From JBBQXK01 sp038251625 (lineage in GTDB: Bacteria > Pseudomonadota > Alphaproteobacteria > Rhodobacterales > Rhodobacteraceae), in the NCBI GenBank assembly GCA_038251625.1, contig JBBSBE010000028.1:1-35014 (forward strand): a DNA stretch of 35,014 nt, given 5' to 3'. The notes under the pieces are model-generated. The model made no database searches. It worked only from the letters and a program-made list of their open reading frames with translations, and had not been told where the DNA came from. Both the position numbers and the translations under genes were made by a program. This document shows, piece after piece, positions 1-6,982 of the stretch (position 1 is its first letter; every line of letters begins with the position of its first letter).

Positions 1-1623
1 CGCAGCCGCCCGACGCTGGTGACGACCGACACCCTGCCGGTCGACAAGGCCGTGCGCCGGGCAGATGCGCGGCCTGCATCCCTGCAACCGGTGCCGTCGG
101 GTGCGCTGGGCAAACCCGTTGCCAAGCCCGCGGCCCCGACCGGACTGGGCGCCCGCAAGCCCCGCCCCGTAACGCGCGGGAGGCCGCGCTTTCTGGGGCT
201 GATCCTGACGGCGGTTCTGCTGATCTTTCTGACGCTTGTCGCGGTCTGGTCTTCCTACTACCTCAGCCGCGACGACGGGGCCGTACCAGAGCCGATTCAG
301 ACCGCAGCGCTTCCCGATCAAGACGCCGCACCCCCGCCCACCGCGCCCGCACCGCTTGAGGTGACGGCGGGCGACAGGGTGACCCTGCCCGAACCGCAGG
401 CGATTGCGCGCCCCCCCGAAGCGGTGGCAGAGGCGGTTGCAGACGCGGTGCCGGACCTTACGGCCGAGCCTGAGATAACCGCCGATGTTGCCCCGCCCGT
501 GGCAGAGCCGGTTGCCGAAACCCCGCCGCCCGCACCCCCACCCGCAGGACTGCCGACGGAAGAGGCCGCGCGCGTCGCAGCACCCGGCACGACCGTGCAG
601 GACGAGATTTTCCTGTCAACCTCCGAGACGGCGCCCCCTGCCTTTGACGCTGTGGCCCTGCCCGCGCCCATCGCGGCCCCGGACGCAGCACCCGGCGCGC
701 AGATGCCCCCGCCGCCCTTCGGAACGGTCTATACGTTCGATCAGAACGGGCGCATCGAGGCCACCGAGACGGGGGTTATCACGCCCGAAGGGGTGTGGCT
801 GATCGCGGCGCGCCCCCCCCTGATCCCGCCCGAGCGCCCGGCCCCTGCCACGCCCGCGCCTGTTGCCGCGGCACCCGCACCTGCGGCGACGGATGCACCC
901 GCGCCCGCCGCCTTAGCCGCCGTACCGGAGGCGCCAGCCCCCGGCGGTTTTGTACCCGACCCGGCGCTGGCCGACAGCCGCCCGCGTACGCGCCCCGCGA
1001 ACCTGACGCCCCCTGCCGCCGATCCGCAGCAGGCAGAAGATGACGCCTCGCTGAAGCCCGTCACCGACCCGCGCTTTGCCGCTACGCGTCCGCGCCCCCG
1101 CGCGGCCTCGGTTGCGGCGCTGGCCCCGTCCGCCGGGGCGGCGCAAGCCTCGCTTGTGACGCTGGCATCGGCGTCGGGCACGGTGGTTCAGATATCGCCC
1201 CGCCCCGCCCCACGACCGCAGGATATCAGCGGTGCCGTGCAGGCGGCCGTTGCCGCCGCATCCATCGCCATCTCCAAACCGCCGCAAGACAGCCGCGCGG
1301 CATCCGCAGCCCCGGCCCTGACGCCCGAAGAGGAAGAAGAGCCCGAGATTGTCGCCGCCGCCGCACCGCGCATTCCGACGCGGGCCAATGTGGCCAAGCA
1401 AGCCACCTTCGTGAACGCGATCAACCTCTCGAAGCTGAACCTCATCGGCATCTACGGCACGTCGTCCAGCCGCTATGCGCTGGTCCGCACCTCTGGCGGG
1501 CGCTATGACAAGGTGAAGGTCGGCGACCGGCTGGACGGCGGCCGTGTTGCCGCGATCACCGGATCGGAGCTGCGCTACCAAAAGAGCGGCAAGATAGTCA
1601 CGCTGGCGATGCCGCGCAGCTGA
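1..1623 (+). CDS. Pro/Ala-rich single-pass membrane protein with PilP/GspC-like C-terminal domain (5' end outside window)
   Basis: The frame is open from the first base, so the true start probably lies upstream; the first in-window start-like codon is GTG at 19. Counted from that GTG, there is one strong membrane segment at about residues 57-82, a long low-complexity Pro/Ala-rich stretch (about 90-450), and a compact C-terminal domain (about 465-534) with the pattern LIGIYG...YALVR...VKVGDRL. That pattern resembles the small beta-rich homology region of PilP and GspC, inner-membrane proteins that link secretion or pilus machinery across the periplasm. From memory, Rhodobacterales homologues are longer and often mislabelled 'translation initiation factor 2', with an N-terminal actin-like part. 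The linker would span the periplasm. No pilus genes are visible here, so function is inferred from the C-terminus only. C-tracts of 7-8 bases occur at 411-417 and 813-820. Confidence 0.7.
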   Translation, partial: RSRPTLVTTDTLPVDKAVRRADARPASLQPVPSGALGKPVAKPAAPTGLGARKPRPVTRGRPRFLGLILTAVLLIFLTLVAVWSSYYLSRDDGAVPEPIQTAALPDQDAAPPPTAPAPLEVTAGDRVTLPEPQAIARPPEAVAEAVADAVPDLTAEPEITADVAPPVAEPVAETPPPAPPPAGLPTEEAARVAAPGTTVQDEIFLSTSETAPPAFDAVALPAPIAAPDAAPGAQMPPPPFGTVYTFDQNGRIEATETGVITPEGVWLIAARPPLIPPERPAPATPAPVAAAPAPAATDAPAPAALAAVPEAPAPGGFVPDPALADSRPRTRPANLTPPAADPQQAEDDASLKPVTDPRFAATRPRPRAASVAALAPSAGAAQASLVTLASASGTVVQISPRPAPRPQDISGAVQAAVAAASIAISKPPQDSRAASAAPALTPEEEEEPEIVAAAAPRIPTRANVAKQATFVNAINLSKLNLIGIYGTSSSRYALVRTSGGRYDKVKVGDRLDGGRVAAITGSELRYQKSGKIVTLAMPRS

Positions 1624-1691
1624 CCGCGCAACCCGGCGCCACCGAGCCACATGTGATGGACAGGTCTTGCCTTGGGGCTTAACCTGTCGAG

Positions 1692-3590
1692 ATGGAAAGC
1701 TTCCTTCTTCTTGCCAGCCTTTATCTTGGCGCCGCTGTCGTGGTCGTGCCCCTTTCGGTGCGGCTGGGGCTGGGGTCTGTCCTGGGCTATCTGGCGGCAG
1801 GGATTCTGCTTGGGCCGGTGATGGGCCTTGCCGGGGCCGAAACCGAAGACATGCGCCATTTCGCCGAGTTTGGCGTGGTGATGATGCTGTTCCTGATCGG
1901 GCTGGAGCTTGAGCCGCGCGCGCTTTGGGACATGCGGGTGAAACTTTTGGGCCTCGGCGGGCTGCAGGTGGTGCTGACATCCCTTGCCGTCATGGCCGTG
2001 CTGATGTCGCTTGGCATGACGTTCCCGCCCGCGCTGACGCTTGGCCTTCTGACCGCCCTTTCGTCCACCGCGATCGTGCTGCAGACGCTGACGGAAAAGA
2101 ACCTGATGCGGACGGCGGGCGGACGGTCAACCTTTGCCGTCCTTCTGACGCAGGATATCGCCGTGGTGCCGATGCTGGCGCTGATCCCGCTTTTGGGTGC
2201 GATGGCGGTGGAGCCTTCGATCTCGGCCGCCACGTTCGGCATCCAGAACCCCGAGGCCGGGCACGATACCGGGGCCGCCGCGCCCCTTCTGACGCTGGTC
2301 GAAGAGTTGCCGGGATGGGCGGCGGCCGTGCTGACCCTGGCCATCGTGGCCGCGATCATCCTTGTCGGGCATTATCTGACGCGCCCGGTATTCCGCTTTG
2401 TCCATGCCGCGCGGATCCCCGAAATGTCGACCTTCATCTCGCTTTTGATGGTCTTCGGGATCGCGTTCCTGATGATGCTCGTGGGCCTGTCCCCCGCGCT
2501 TGGCACGTTCGTGGCGGGTGTGGTGCTGGCCAATTCCGAGTTTCGCCACCAGATCGAGGCCGATATCCAGCCCTTCAAGGGCATCCTGCTGGGCCTGTTC
2601 TTCATGACCGTGGGCATTGGCGTCGATTTCGGCGTGCTGGCGGCGAGCCCGTTCCTGATCCTTGGGCTGACGCTTGGCCTTATCGCGCTGAAGGCGGCCG
2701 TGCTGGTGGTGCTGGCCACCGTCTTCGGGCTGCGCGGACGGGACAGGATGCTGTTTGCGCTTGGCCTTGCGCAGGCGGGCGAGTTCGGCTTTCTGCTTGT
2801 GTCCTTCGCCACGCAGCAGGGCATTCTTGGCGGTGCGCTGTCGCAGGTCACGCTTTTGGTCATCTCGCTTTCCATGCTCCTCACCCCCCTTCTTTTCCTG
2901 GGGTCCGAGGCGCTGGGGCGCCGCCTTGCCAAGCCCGATGCTGACCGCCCGGCGGATGAGATCACGGAAAAAGGCCGCGTCATCATCGCGGGCATCGGGC
3001 GGTTCGGGCAGGTGGTCAACCGGCTGGTGCGCAACGCGGGCGGATCGACGGTGGTGCTGGACAACGATCTGGCCGCGATCGAAACGATGCGCCGCTTTGG
3101 CGTCAAGGGCTTCTTCGGCGATCCCACGCGCCCCGAACTGATGGCGGCGGCAGGGCTTGCCACGGCGGATGTGCTGGTCGTGGCGGTGGATGATCCCGCC
3201 GCCGCCACCAAGCTGGTGCGCTACGCGCGGCGCGAACGCCCCGATATCCACATCGTGGTGCGCGCCCGCGACAGGGTGCATGTGTACGAACTGTTTCAGG
3301 CAGGTGCGAATGACATCGTGCGCGAAATGTTCGACAGCTCGATCCGCGCAGGCCGCTACGTTCTTGAAAACATTGGTTTGACGGAATACGAGGCGTCGCA
3401 ACTCAGCCAGACGTATTATCACCTCGACCGGGGCGCCATGCGCGATCTGGCCGAGCTTTGGGTGCCCGGCCAGCCCGTCAGCGAAAACGCGGCCTATATC
3501 GAGCGCGCCAAGCAGCTGGACCGCGATCTGGAAACCGCCTTGATCGCCGAGCTTGATGCCGCCCGGCCAAAGGGCCAGGCTGCGGAATGA
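1692..3590 (+). CDS. KefB/KefC-type monovalent cation:proton antiporter (CPA2) with RCK/TrkA-N domain
   Basis: This 632-residue protein has two parts. Residues 1 to about 410 are very hydrophobic, with roughly 12 membrane segments, matching the Na+/H+ exchanger fold of the CPA2 family; the motifs GYLAAGILLGP and GLAQAGEFGF are typical. Residues about 430-545 form a cytoplasmic RCK (TrkA-N) domain with the dinucleotide motif GIGRFGQ near residues 433-439 and an acidic residue at the end of the second strand (VVLDND). The family expels K+ in exchange for H+ and is often gated by glutathione adducts or NAD(H). No KefF/KefG ancillary flavoprotein gene is adjacent, so glutathione control cannot be claimed. 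The TGA stop directly abuts the stop of the convergent cobT, leaving no space for a terminator. Confidence 0.9.
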   Translation: MESFLLLASLYLGAAVVVVPLSVRLGLGSVLGYLAAGILLGPVMGLAGAETEDMRHFAEFGVVMMLFLIGLELEPRALWDMRVKLLGLGGLQVVLTSLAVMAVLMSLGMTFPPALTLGLLTALSSTAIVLQTLTEKNLMRTAGGRSTFAVLLTQDIAVVPMLALIPLLGAMAVEPSISAATFGIQNPEAGHDTGAAAPLLTLVEELPGWAAAVLTLAIVAAIILVGHYLTRPVFRFVHAARIPEMSTFISLLMVFGIAFLMMLVGLSPALGTFVAGVVLANSEFRHQIEADIQPFKGILLGLFFMTVGIGVDFGVLAASPFLILGLTLGLIALKAAVLVVLATVFGLRGRDRMLFALGLAQAGEFGFLLVSFATQQGILGGALSQVTLLVISLSMLLTPLLFLGSEALGRRLAKPDADRPADEITEKGRVIIAGIGRFGQVVNRLVRNAGGSTVVLDNDLAAIETMRRFGVKGFFGDPTRPELMAAAGLATADVLVVAVDDPAAATKLVRYARRERPDIHIVVRARDRVHVYELFQAGANDIVREMFDSSIRAGRYVLENIGLTEYEASQLSQTYYHLDRGAMRDLAELWVPGQPVSENAAYIERAKQLDRDLETALIAELDAARPKGQAAE

Positions 3591-4601
3591 TCAGCCGTCG
3601 CTGACGCCCGCCTCGCCAAACGTCGCCATGCCGGAATGGCAAGCGATGGCCCCTTGCAGCACAGCGATGGCCAGCGCCGCGCCCGACCCCTCGCCCAGCC
3701 GCAGTCCCAGCGACAGGATCGGCTCTTTCCCCAGTTTTGCCAGCAGGGCGCCATGCGCCCCTTCCGCGCTGCGATGGCCAGCCACGGCATGGTCAAGGCT
3801 GCCCGGCACCGCCTGATGCAGGACCGCCGCTGCCGCGCAGGCGATGAAGCCGTCCAGAATCAGCGGAATGCGCCGCACCCGCGCCGCCGCCATCGCGCCC
3901 GCCATCGCCGCAATCTCGCGCCCGCCAAGGCAGCGCAAAACCTCGAGCGGCGCGCGAGACGGGTTGCGCGCCAACCCGTCCGCGACCGCCCCGGCCTTCC
4001 GGCGCAGCCCCGCGTCATCCACGCCCGTGCCCCGGCCCACCCAATCCTCGGGCGCGCCGCCGAAAAGGGCGCAGGCGATGGCCGCGGCGGATGTGGTGTT
4101 GCCGATCCCCATCTCGCCCACCACCAGAAGGTCGGCCTGCGGGTCCACTGCGGCCCAGCCGCGCGCAAGGGCGGTCAGGCATTCAGCCTCGGTCATCGCG
4201 GGGCCGGTGGTGAAGTCGGCGGTCGGGTGGTCAAGGTCCAGCGCCTCGACCGTCATCGTGGCGCCGCAGGCCTTGGCCAACTGGTTGATCGCGGCCCCAC
4301 CGGCGCGGAAATTGGCCACCATCTGCACCGTCACCTCGGCCGGAAAGGCCGAGACGCCCCGCGCGGCAACCCCATGATTGCCCGCAAAGATCACGATCTG
4401 CGGCCGGGCGATGCGGGGCCGCGCATCGCCGCGCCAGCCCGCATACCAGATGGCCAGCGCCTCAAGCCGCCCCAGCGCGCCGGGGGGCTTTGTCAGTTGT
4501 GCGTTGCGCGCCTCTGCGCCGTCCTGTGCAGTGGCATCCGGACCCGGCGCCTGCGAAAGGGCGGCGGCAAAGGCGTCAAGGCTTGCAAACTCCGGCGTCA
4601 T
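3591..4601 (-). CDS. cobT: nicotinate-nucleotide--dimethylbenzimidazole phosphoribosyltransferase
   Basis: CobT transfers the phosphoribosyl group of nicotinate mononucleotide to 5,6-dimethylbenzimidazole, giving alpha-ribazole phosphate for the lower ligand of cobalamin. The 336-residue length is normal. Recognisable motifs are KPPGALGRLEALA near the N-terminus, FAGNHGVAARGVSAFP, GEMGIGNTTSAAA, GRGTGVDD, and the C-terminal LGLRLGEGSGAA, whose Glu is the catalytic base in the Salmonella enzyme. Two ATG codons are adjacent (4604 and 4601); GGGGAAG is better spaced for the second. The gene is divergent from cobS across about 80 bp, so both probably use this short intergenic region. No cobalamin riboswitch is recognisable there. 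Confidence 0.93.
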   Translation of the reverse strand: MTPEFASLDAFAAALSQAPGPDATAQDGAEARNAQLTKPPGALGRLEALAIWYAGWRGDARPRIARPQIVIFAGNHGVAARGVSAFPAEVTVQMVANFRAGGAAINQLAKACGATMTVEALDLDHPTADFTTGPAMTEAECLTALARGWAAVDPQADLLVVGEMGIGNTTSAAAIACALFGGAPEDWVGRGTGVDDAGLRRKAGAVADGLARNPSRAPLEVLRCLGGREIAAMAGAMAAARVRRIPLILDGFIACAAAAVLHQAVPGSLDHAVAGHRSAEGAHGALLAKLGKEPILSLGLRLGEGSGAALAIAVLQGAIACHSGMATFGEAGVSDG

Positions 4602-4682
4602 CATCTCTTCCCCGTTGCTCCGACTTCCCCCCTTGGCTATGCCGGCGCTGCGCCCGATGCCAGCCCCGAAAGCGACCCCGCC

Positions 4683-5435
4683 ATGGCCATGCCCGACCCC
4701 CGCCCCCGCCTTGCCGATCTTTGGGAGGCGCTGGCGCTTTTGTCGCGGCTGCCGGTGCCGGATCACGCGCCGCGTGGGGCGGCATCCGCCTGGGCCTGGC
4801 CACTGGCCGGGGCGGCCGTGGCGGCCATGGCGGCGGCCTGTGGCAGCCTTGGCGCGGCGCTGGGGTTCGGGGCCGGGGTCAACGCCGCGATCATCCTGAT
4901 TGCGCAGGCCATGGCCACGGGCGCGCTGCACGAGGATGGCCTTGCCGATACGGCCGATGGCCTGTGGGGCGGGCGCACGCGCGCGCGGCGGCTGGAGATC
5001 ATGAAGGACAGCCGGATCGGCAGTTACGGGGTGCTTGCGCTGTTGCTGATCACGCTGATCCGCTGGTCGGCGCTGACGGGGTTGGTGGCGGCAAGCGCAC
5101 ATTGGCCCGCGCTGATCGCGGCAGGCGCGCTGAGCCGGGTGCCGATGGCGGCGCTGATGGCCGCCCTGCCCAACGCGCGTGGCACGGGGCTGTCGCAGAG
5201 CGTCGGTCGGCCCACAGGGGCCACGGTGGGGCTGGGGGCGGCGCTTGCGCTGGCGTTGGCGCTTGCGGTGGGCGGATTGATGGTGCTGGCAATGGCGCTG
5301 GTCATGGCACTGACCGCCGCAGCGCTGGGTCTGATCGCGCGCGCAAGGATCGGCGGGCAGACGGGCGACATTCTGGGCGCCTCGCAACAACTGGCGGAAG
5401 CTGCTGCACTGGCGGTCGCCAGCGCCACCCTCTGA
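4683..5435 (+). CDS. cobS: adenosylcobinamide-GDP ribazoletransferase (cobalamin synthase)
   Basis: CobS is the integral membrane enzyme that joins adenosylcobinamide-GDP to alpha-ribazole (phosphate), the last assembly step of cobalamin. The 250-residue protein carries the family signature HEDGLADTADGLWGG around residues 81-95, followed by EIMKDSRIGSYG, and several hydrophobic Ala/Leu-rich segments. The start is the first ATG of MAMPDPRPRL; a second ATG lies two codons on. The Shine-Dalgarno is weak. It is divergent from cobT, whose product supplies the substrate. A strong hairpin terminator follows the gene at 5450-5470. Confidence 0.92.
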   Translation: MAMPDPRPRLADLWEALALLSRLPVPDHAPRGAASAWAWPLAGAAVAAMAAACGSLGAALGFGAGVNAAIILIAQAMATGALHEDGLADTADGLWGGRTRARRLEIMKDSRIGSYGVLALLLITLIRWSALTGLVAASAHWPALIAAGALSRVPMAALMAALPNARGTGLSQSVGRPTGATVGLGAALALALALAVGGLMVLAMALVMALTAAALGLIARARIGGQTGDILGASQQLAEAAALAVASATL

Positions 5436-5449
5436 TCCCGAACACAAAA

Positions 5450-5470
5450 CGGCGGCCCATCGGGCCGCCG
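5450..5470 (-). terminator. hairpin terminator between convergent cobS and carD
   Basis: Perfect 9-bp stem CGGCGGCCC/GGGCCGCCG with a 3-nt loop. On the minus strand it is followed by TTTTGTGTT, so it is a good intrinsic terminator for carD. On the plus strand the tail (CTTGC) is poor in T, so cobS termination would be weaker. Confidence 0.8.
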
Positions 5471-5496
5471 CTTGCAATCCCCGGCGCTGCCCGGCG

Positions 5497-6006
5497 TCAG
5501 GCCGCGCGGGTCACCAGCACATCGTCCACGGTCTTTTGTGCGTTCTTCTCGTCCGTGCCCGACACGGCGGCCACTTCGCGCGTCAGCCGCTCCAGCGCGG
5601 CTTCATAAAGCTGACGCTCGGAATAGCTTTGTTCGCGCTGGTCGTCCGACCGGTGCAGATCGCGCACGACCTCGGCGATCGACAGAAGGTCGCCCGAGTT
5701 GATCTTCTGCTCGTATTCCTGCGCCCGGCGCGACCACATCGCCCGTTTCACCCGTGCCTTGCCCTTCAGCGTGTCCAGCGCCCGCGTCACCACATCGGGG
5801 GCCGAAAGGGCACGCATCCCGATCTCGGTGGCCTTGTGGGTGGGCACGCGCAAGGTCATCTTGTCCTTTTCGAAGGAGATGACGAACAGCTCCAGCGACA
5901 GGCCGGCAATCTCCTGCTCTTCGATGGACACGATCTTGCCCACGCCATGCGCGGGGTACACGACGAACTCGTTGGGGCGGAACTCGGGCTTCTTCGACTT
6001 GGTCAT
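5497..6006 (-). CDS. CarD-family transcriptional regulator (CdnL-like)
   Basis: This 169-residue protein begins MTKSKKPEFRPNEFVVYPAHGVGKI, the usual opening of CarD/CdnL proteins. The N-terminal Tudor-like RNA-polymerase interaction domain (about residues 10-65, FVVYPAHGVGKIVSIEEQEI) binds the beta subunit, and the helical C-terminal domain (about 75-160, with RRAQEYEQKINSGD and SERQLYEAALERL) contacts promoter DNA. The family stabilises open complexes at many promoters, including rRNA promoters. The start is the ATG preceded by GAGGAAG at 9-10 bases; a longer reading frame upstream (to 6048) has no such signal. It lies downstream of fdxA, separated by about 274 bp, so it probably has its own promoter. 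Confidence 0.92.
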   Translation of the reverse strand: MTKSKKPEFRPNEFVVYPAHGVGKIVSIEEQEIAGLSLELFVISFEKDKMTLRVPTHKATEIGMRALSAPDVVTRALDTLKGKARVKRAMWSRRAQEYEQKINSGDLLSIAEVVRDLHRSDDQREQSYSERQLYEAALERLTREVAAVSGTDEKNAQKTVDDVLVTRAA

Positions 6007-6280
6007 ATGGTCTCGCTTCCTCGGGTCGGGGGCATCGTCAGGCGACACAAACCACCGTCCGCGGCACTTCTGCCCCGGCGATGCAGTTCGTTTGTGACGG
6101 CTGAACCTGTCTCAGGCGACGCGCTCTGAGGCAGTAAAAAGCTCCCATGCTCATTTATGACAACTGTATATCACGAATCGGCCCTGATTCCAACTGCCGC
6201 AGCAGGGGGTGCACAGGTCGGAATATCCAGAAAACAGGGCGTTTTCGCGCAAATCCGACAGACGAGCCGATTCGGAGGCC

Positions 6281-6619
6281 TCAGCCGCCCTCGCCAGCGG
6301 CGGGCGAAAAGTACTTGTCCATCTTGTCCTTCTCGCCGTCCCGCGCTTCCGCCTCGGGCAAAGGATCCTTCTTGGTCACGATCACGGGCCAGGCGATGGA
6401 ATACTTGCGGTTGAACTCCACCCACTTTTCCATATCCGGCTCGGTATCGGGGCGGATCGCATCGGCGGGGCATTCGGGTTCGCACACGCCACAGTCGATG
6501 CATTCATCGGGGTGGATGACCAGCATGTTCTCGCCTTCGTAGAAGCAGTCCACCGGGCACACTTCGACGCAGTCGGTGTATTTGCAGGCGATGCAGTTGT
6601 CGGTCACCACGTAGGTCAA
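6281..6619 (-). CDS. fdxA: 7Fe ferredoxin ([3Fe-4S][4Fe-4S]), FdxA type
   Basis: A 112-residue electron carrier. Cysteines match Azotobacter vinelandii ferredoxin I shifted by one for Met: Cys9, Cys17 and Cys50 for the [3Fe-4S] cluster, and Cys21, Cys40, Cys43 and Cys46 for the [4Fe-4S] cluster, with two free cysteines (12 and 25). The long C-terminal extension after the second cluster motif is also typical. The start codon is TTG, preceded by GGAG; the nearby ATG at about 13 bases upstream is out of frame. The gene follows hslR by about 30 bp on the same strand. The redox partner cannot be read from context. Confidence 0.93.
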   Translation of the reverse strand: MTYVVTDNCIACKYTDCVEVCPVDCFYEGENMLVIHPDECIDCGVCEPECPADAIRPDTEPDMEKWVEFNRKYSIAWPVIVTKKDPLPEAEARDGEKDKMDKYFSPAAGEGG

Positions 6620-6651
6620 GGCGGGTCTCCATCAGAAATACCGGGCATCAC

Positions 6652-6978
6652 CTAGCTGCCCGGTCCGGAGGATTCAAGCGCAGAGGTATCAAGATCGTCG
6701 TAGAGGGACTGCGCCTCGGATGCAGGCCCCCGGCGCAGGCCGAGCGCGCGCACCCGCACCACCCGGATTTGCGCGCGATGGGCGAAGGTCAGCGTGTCGC
6801 CTTCGGCCACCGTATGGCCGGGCTTGCTGACGGGCTGGCCGTTCACGCGTACCCGCCGCCCCTCGACCAGTTCGGCGGCAATCGCGCGGCTCTTGCAGAA
6901 CCGCGCCTGCCACAGCCACTTGTCGATGCGCAGGCCGGGGCGCGCGTCTGGGTTGGGGCGACCGCCCTTGCCCGCCAA
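6652..6978 (-). CDS. hslR: S4-domain RNA-binding protein (HslR/Hsp15 type)
   Basis: This 108-residue basic protein has an S4 RNA-binding domain at about residues 15-80, with RIDKWLWQARFCKSR and the turn GRRVRVNGQPVSKPG. HslR/Hsp15 of E. coli binds stalled 50S subunits carrying peptidyl-tRNA and helps recycle them. The start appears to be TTG, four bases after the helicase stop codon, and no ATG or GTG lies nearby in frame, which suggests translational coupling to the helicase. The pairing of an RNA helicase and a ribosome-associated S4 protein points to a shared role in RNA or ribosome quality control (inference). Confidence 0.85.
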   Translation of the reverse strand: MAGKGGRPNPDARPGLRIDKWLWQARFCKSRAIAAELVEGRRVRVNGQPVSKPGHTVAEGDTLTFAHRAQIRVVRVRALGLRRGPASEAQSLYDDLDTSALESSGPGS

Positions 6979-6982
6979 GCCG

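Noticed and set aside
1692..3590. Specific assignment as glutathione-gated KefC
   Set aside because: No kefF/kefG-type gene is adjacent and the gating residues cannot be judged by eye, so only the family call is kept.
4605..4682. Possible cobalamin riboswitch between cobT and cobS
   Set aside because: The gap is only about 78 bp, too short for the full aptamer, and no B12-box sequence is present on either strand.
6135..6163. TTGTCA...TTTTTA as carD promoter on the minus strand
   Set aside because: Spacing is 17 bases, but the -10 element is poor and other AT-rich hexamers nearby are equally good.
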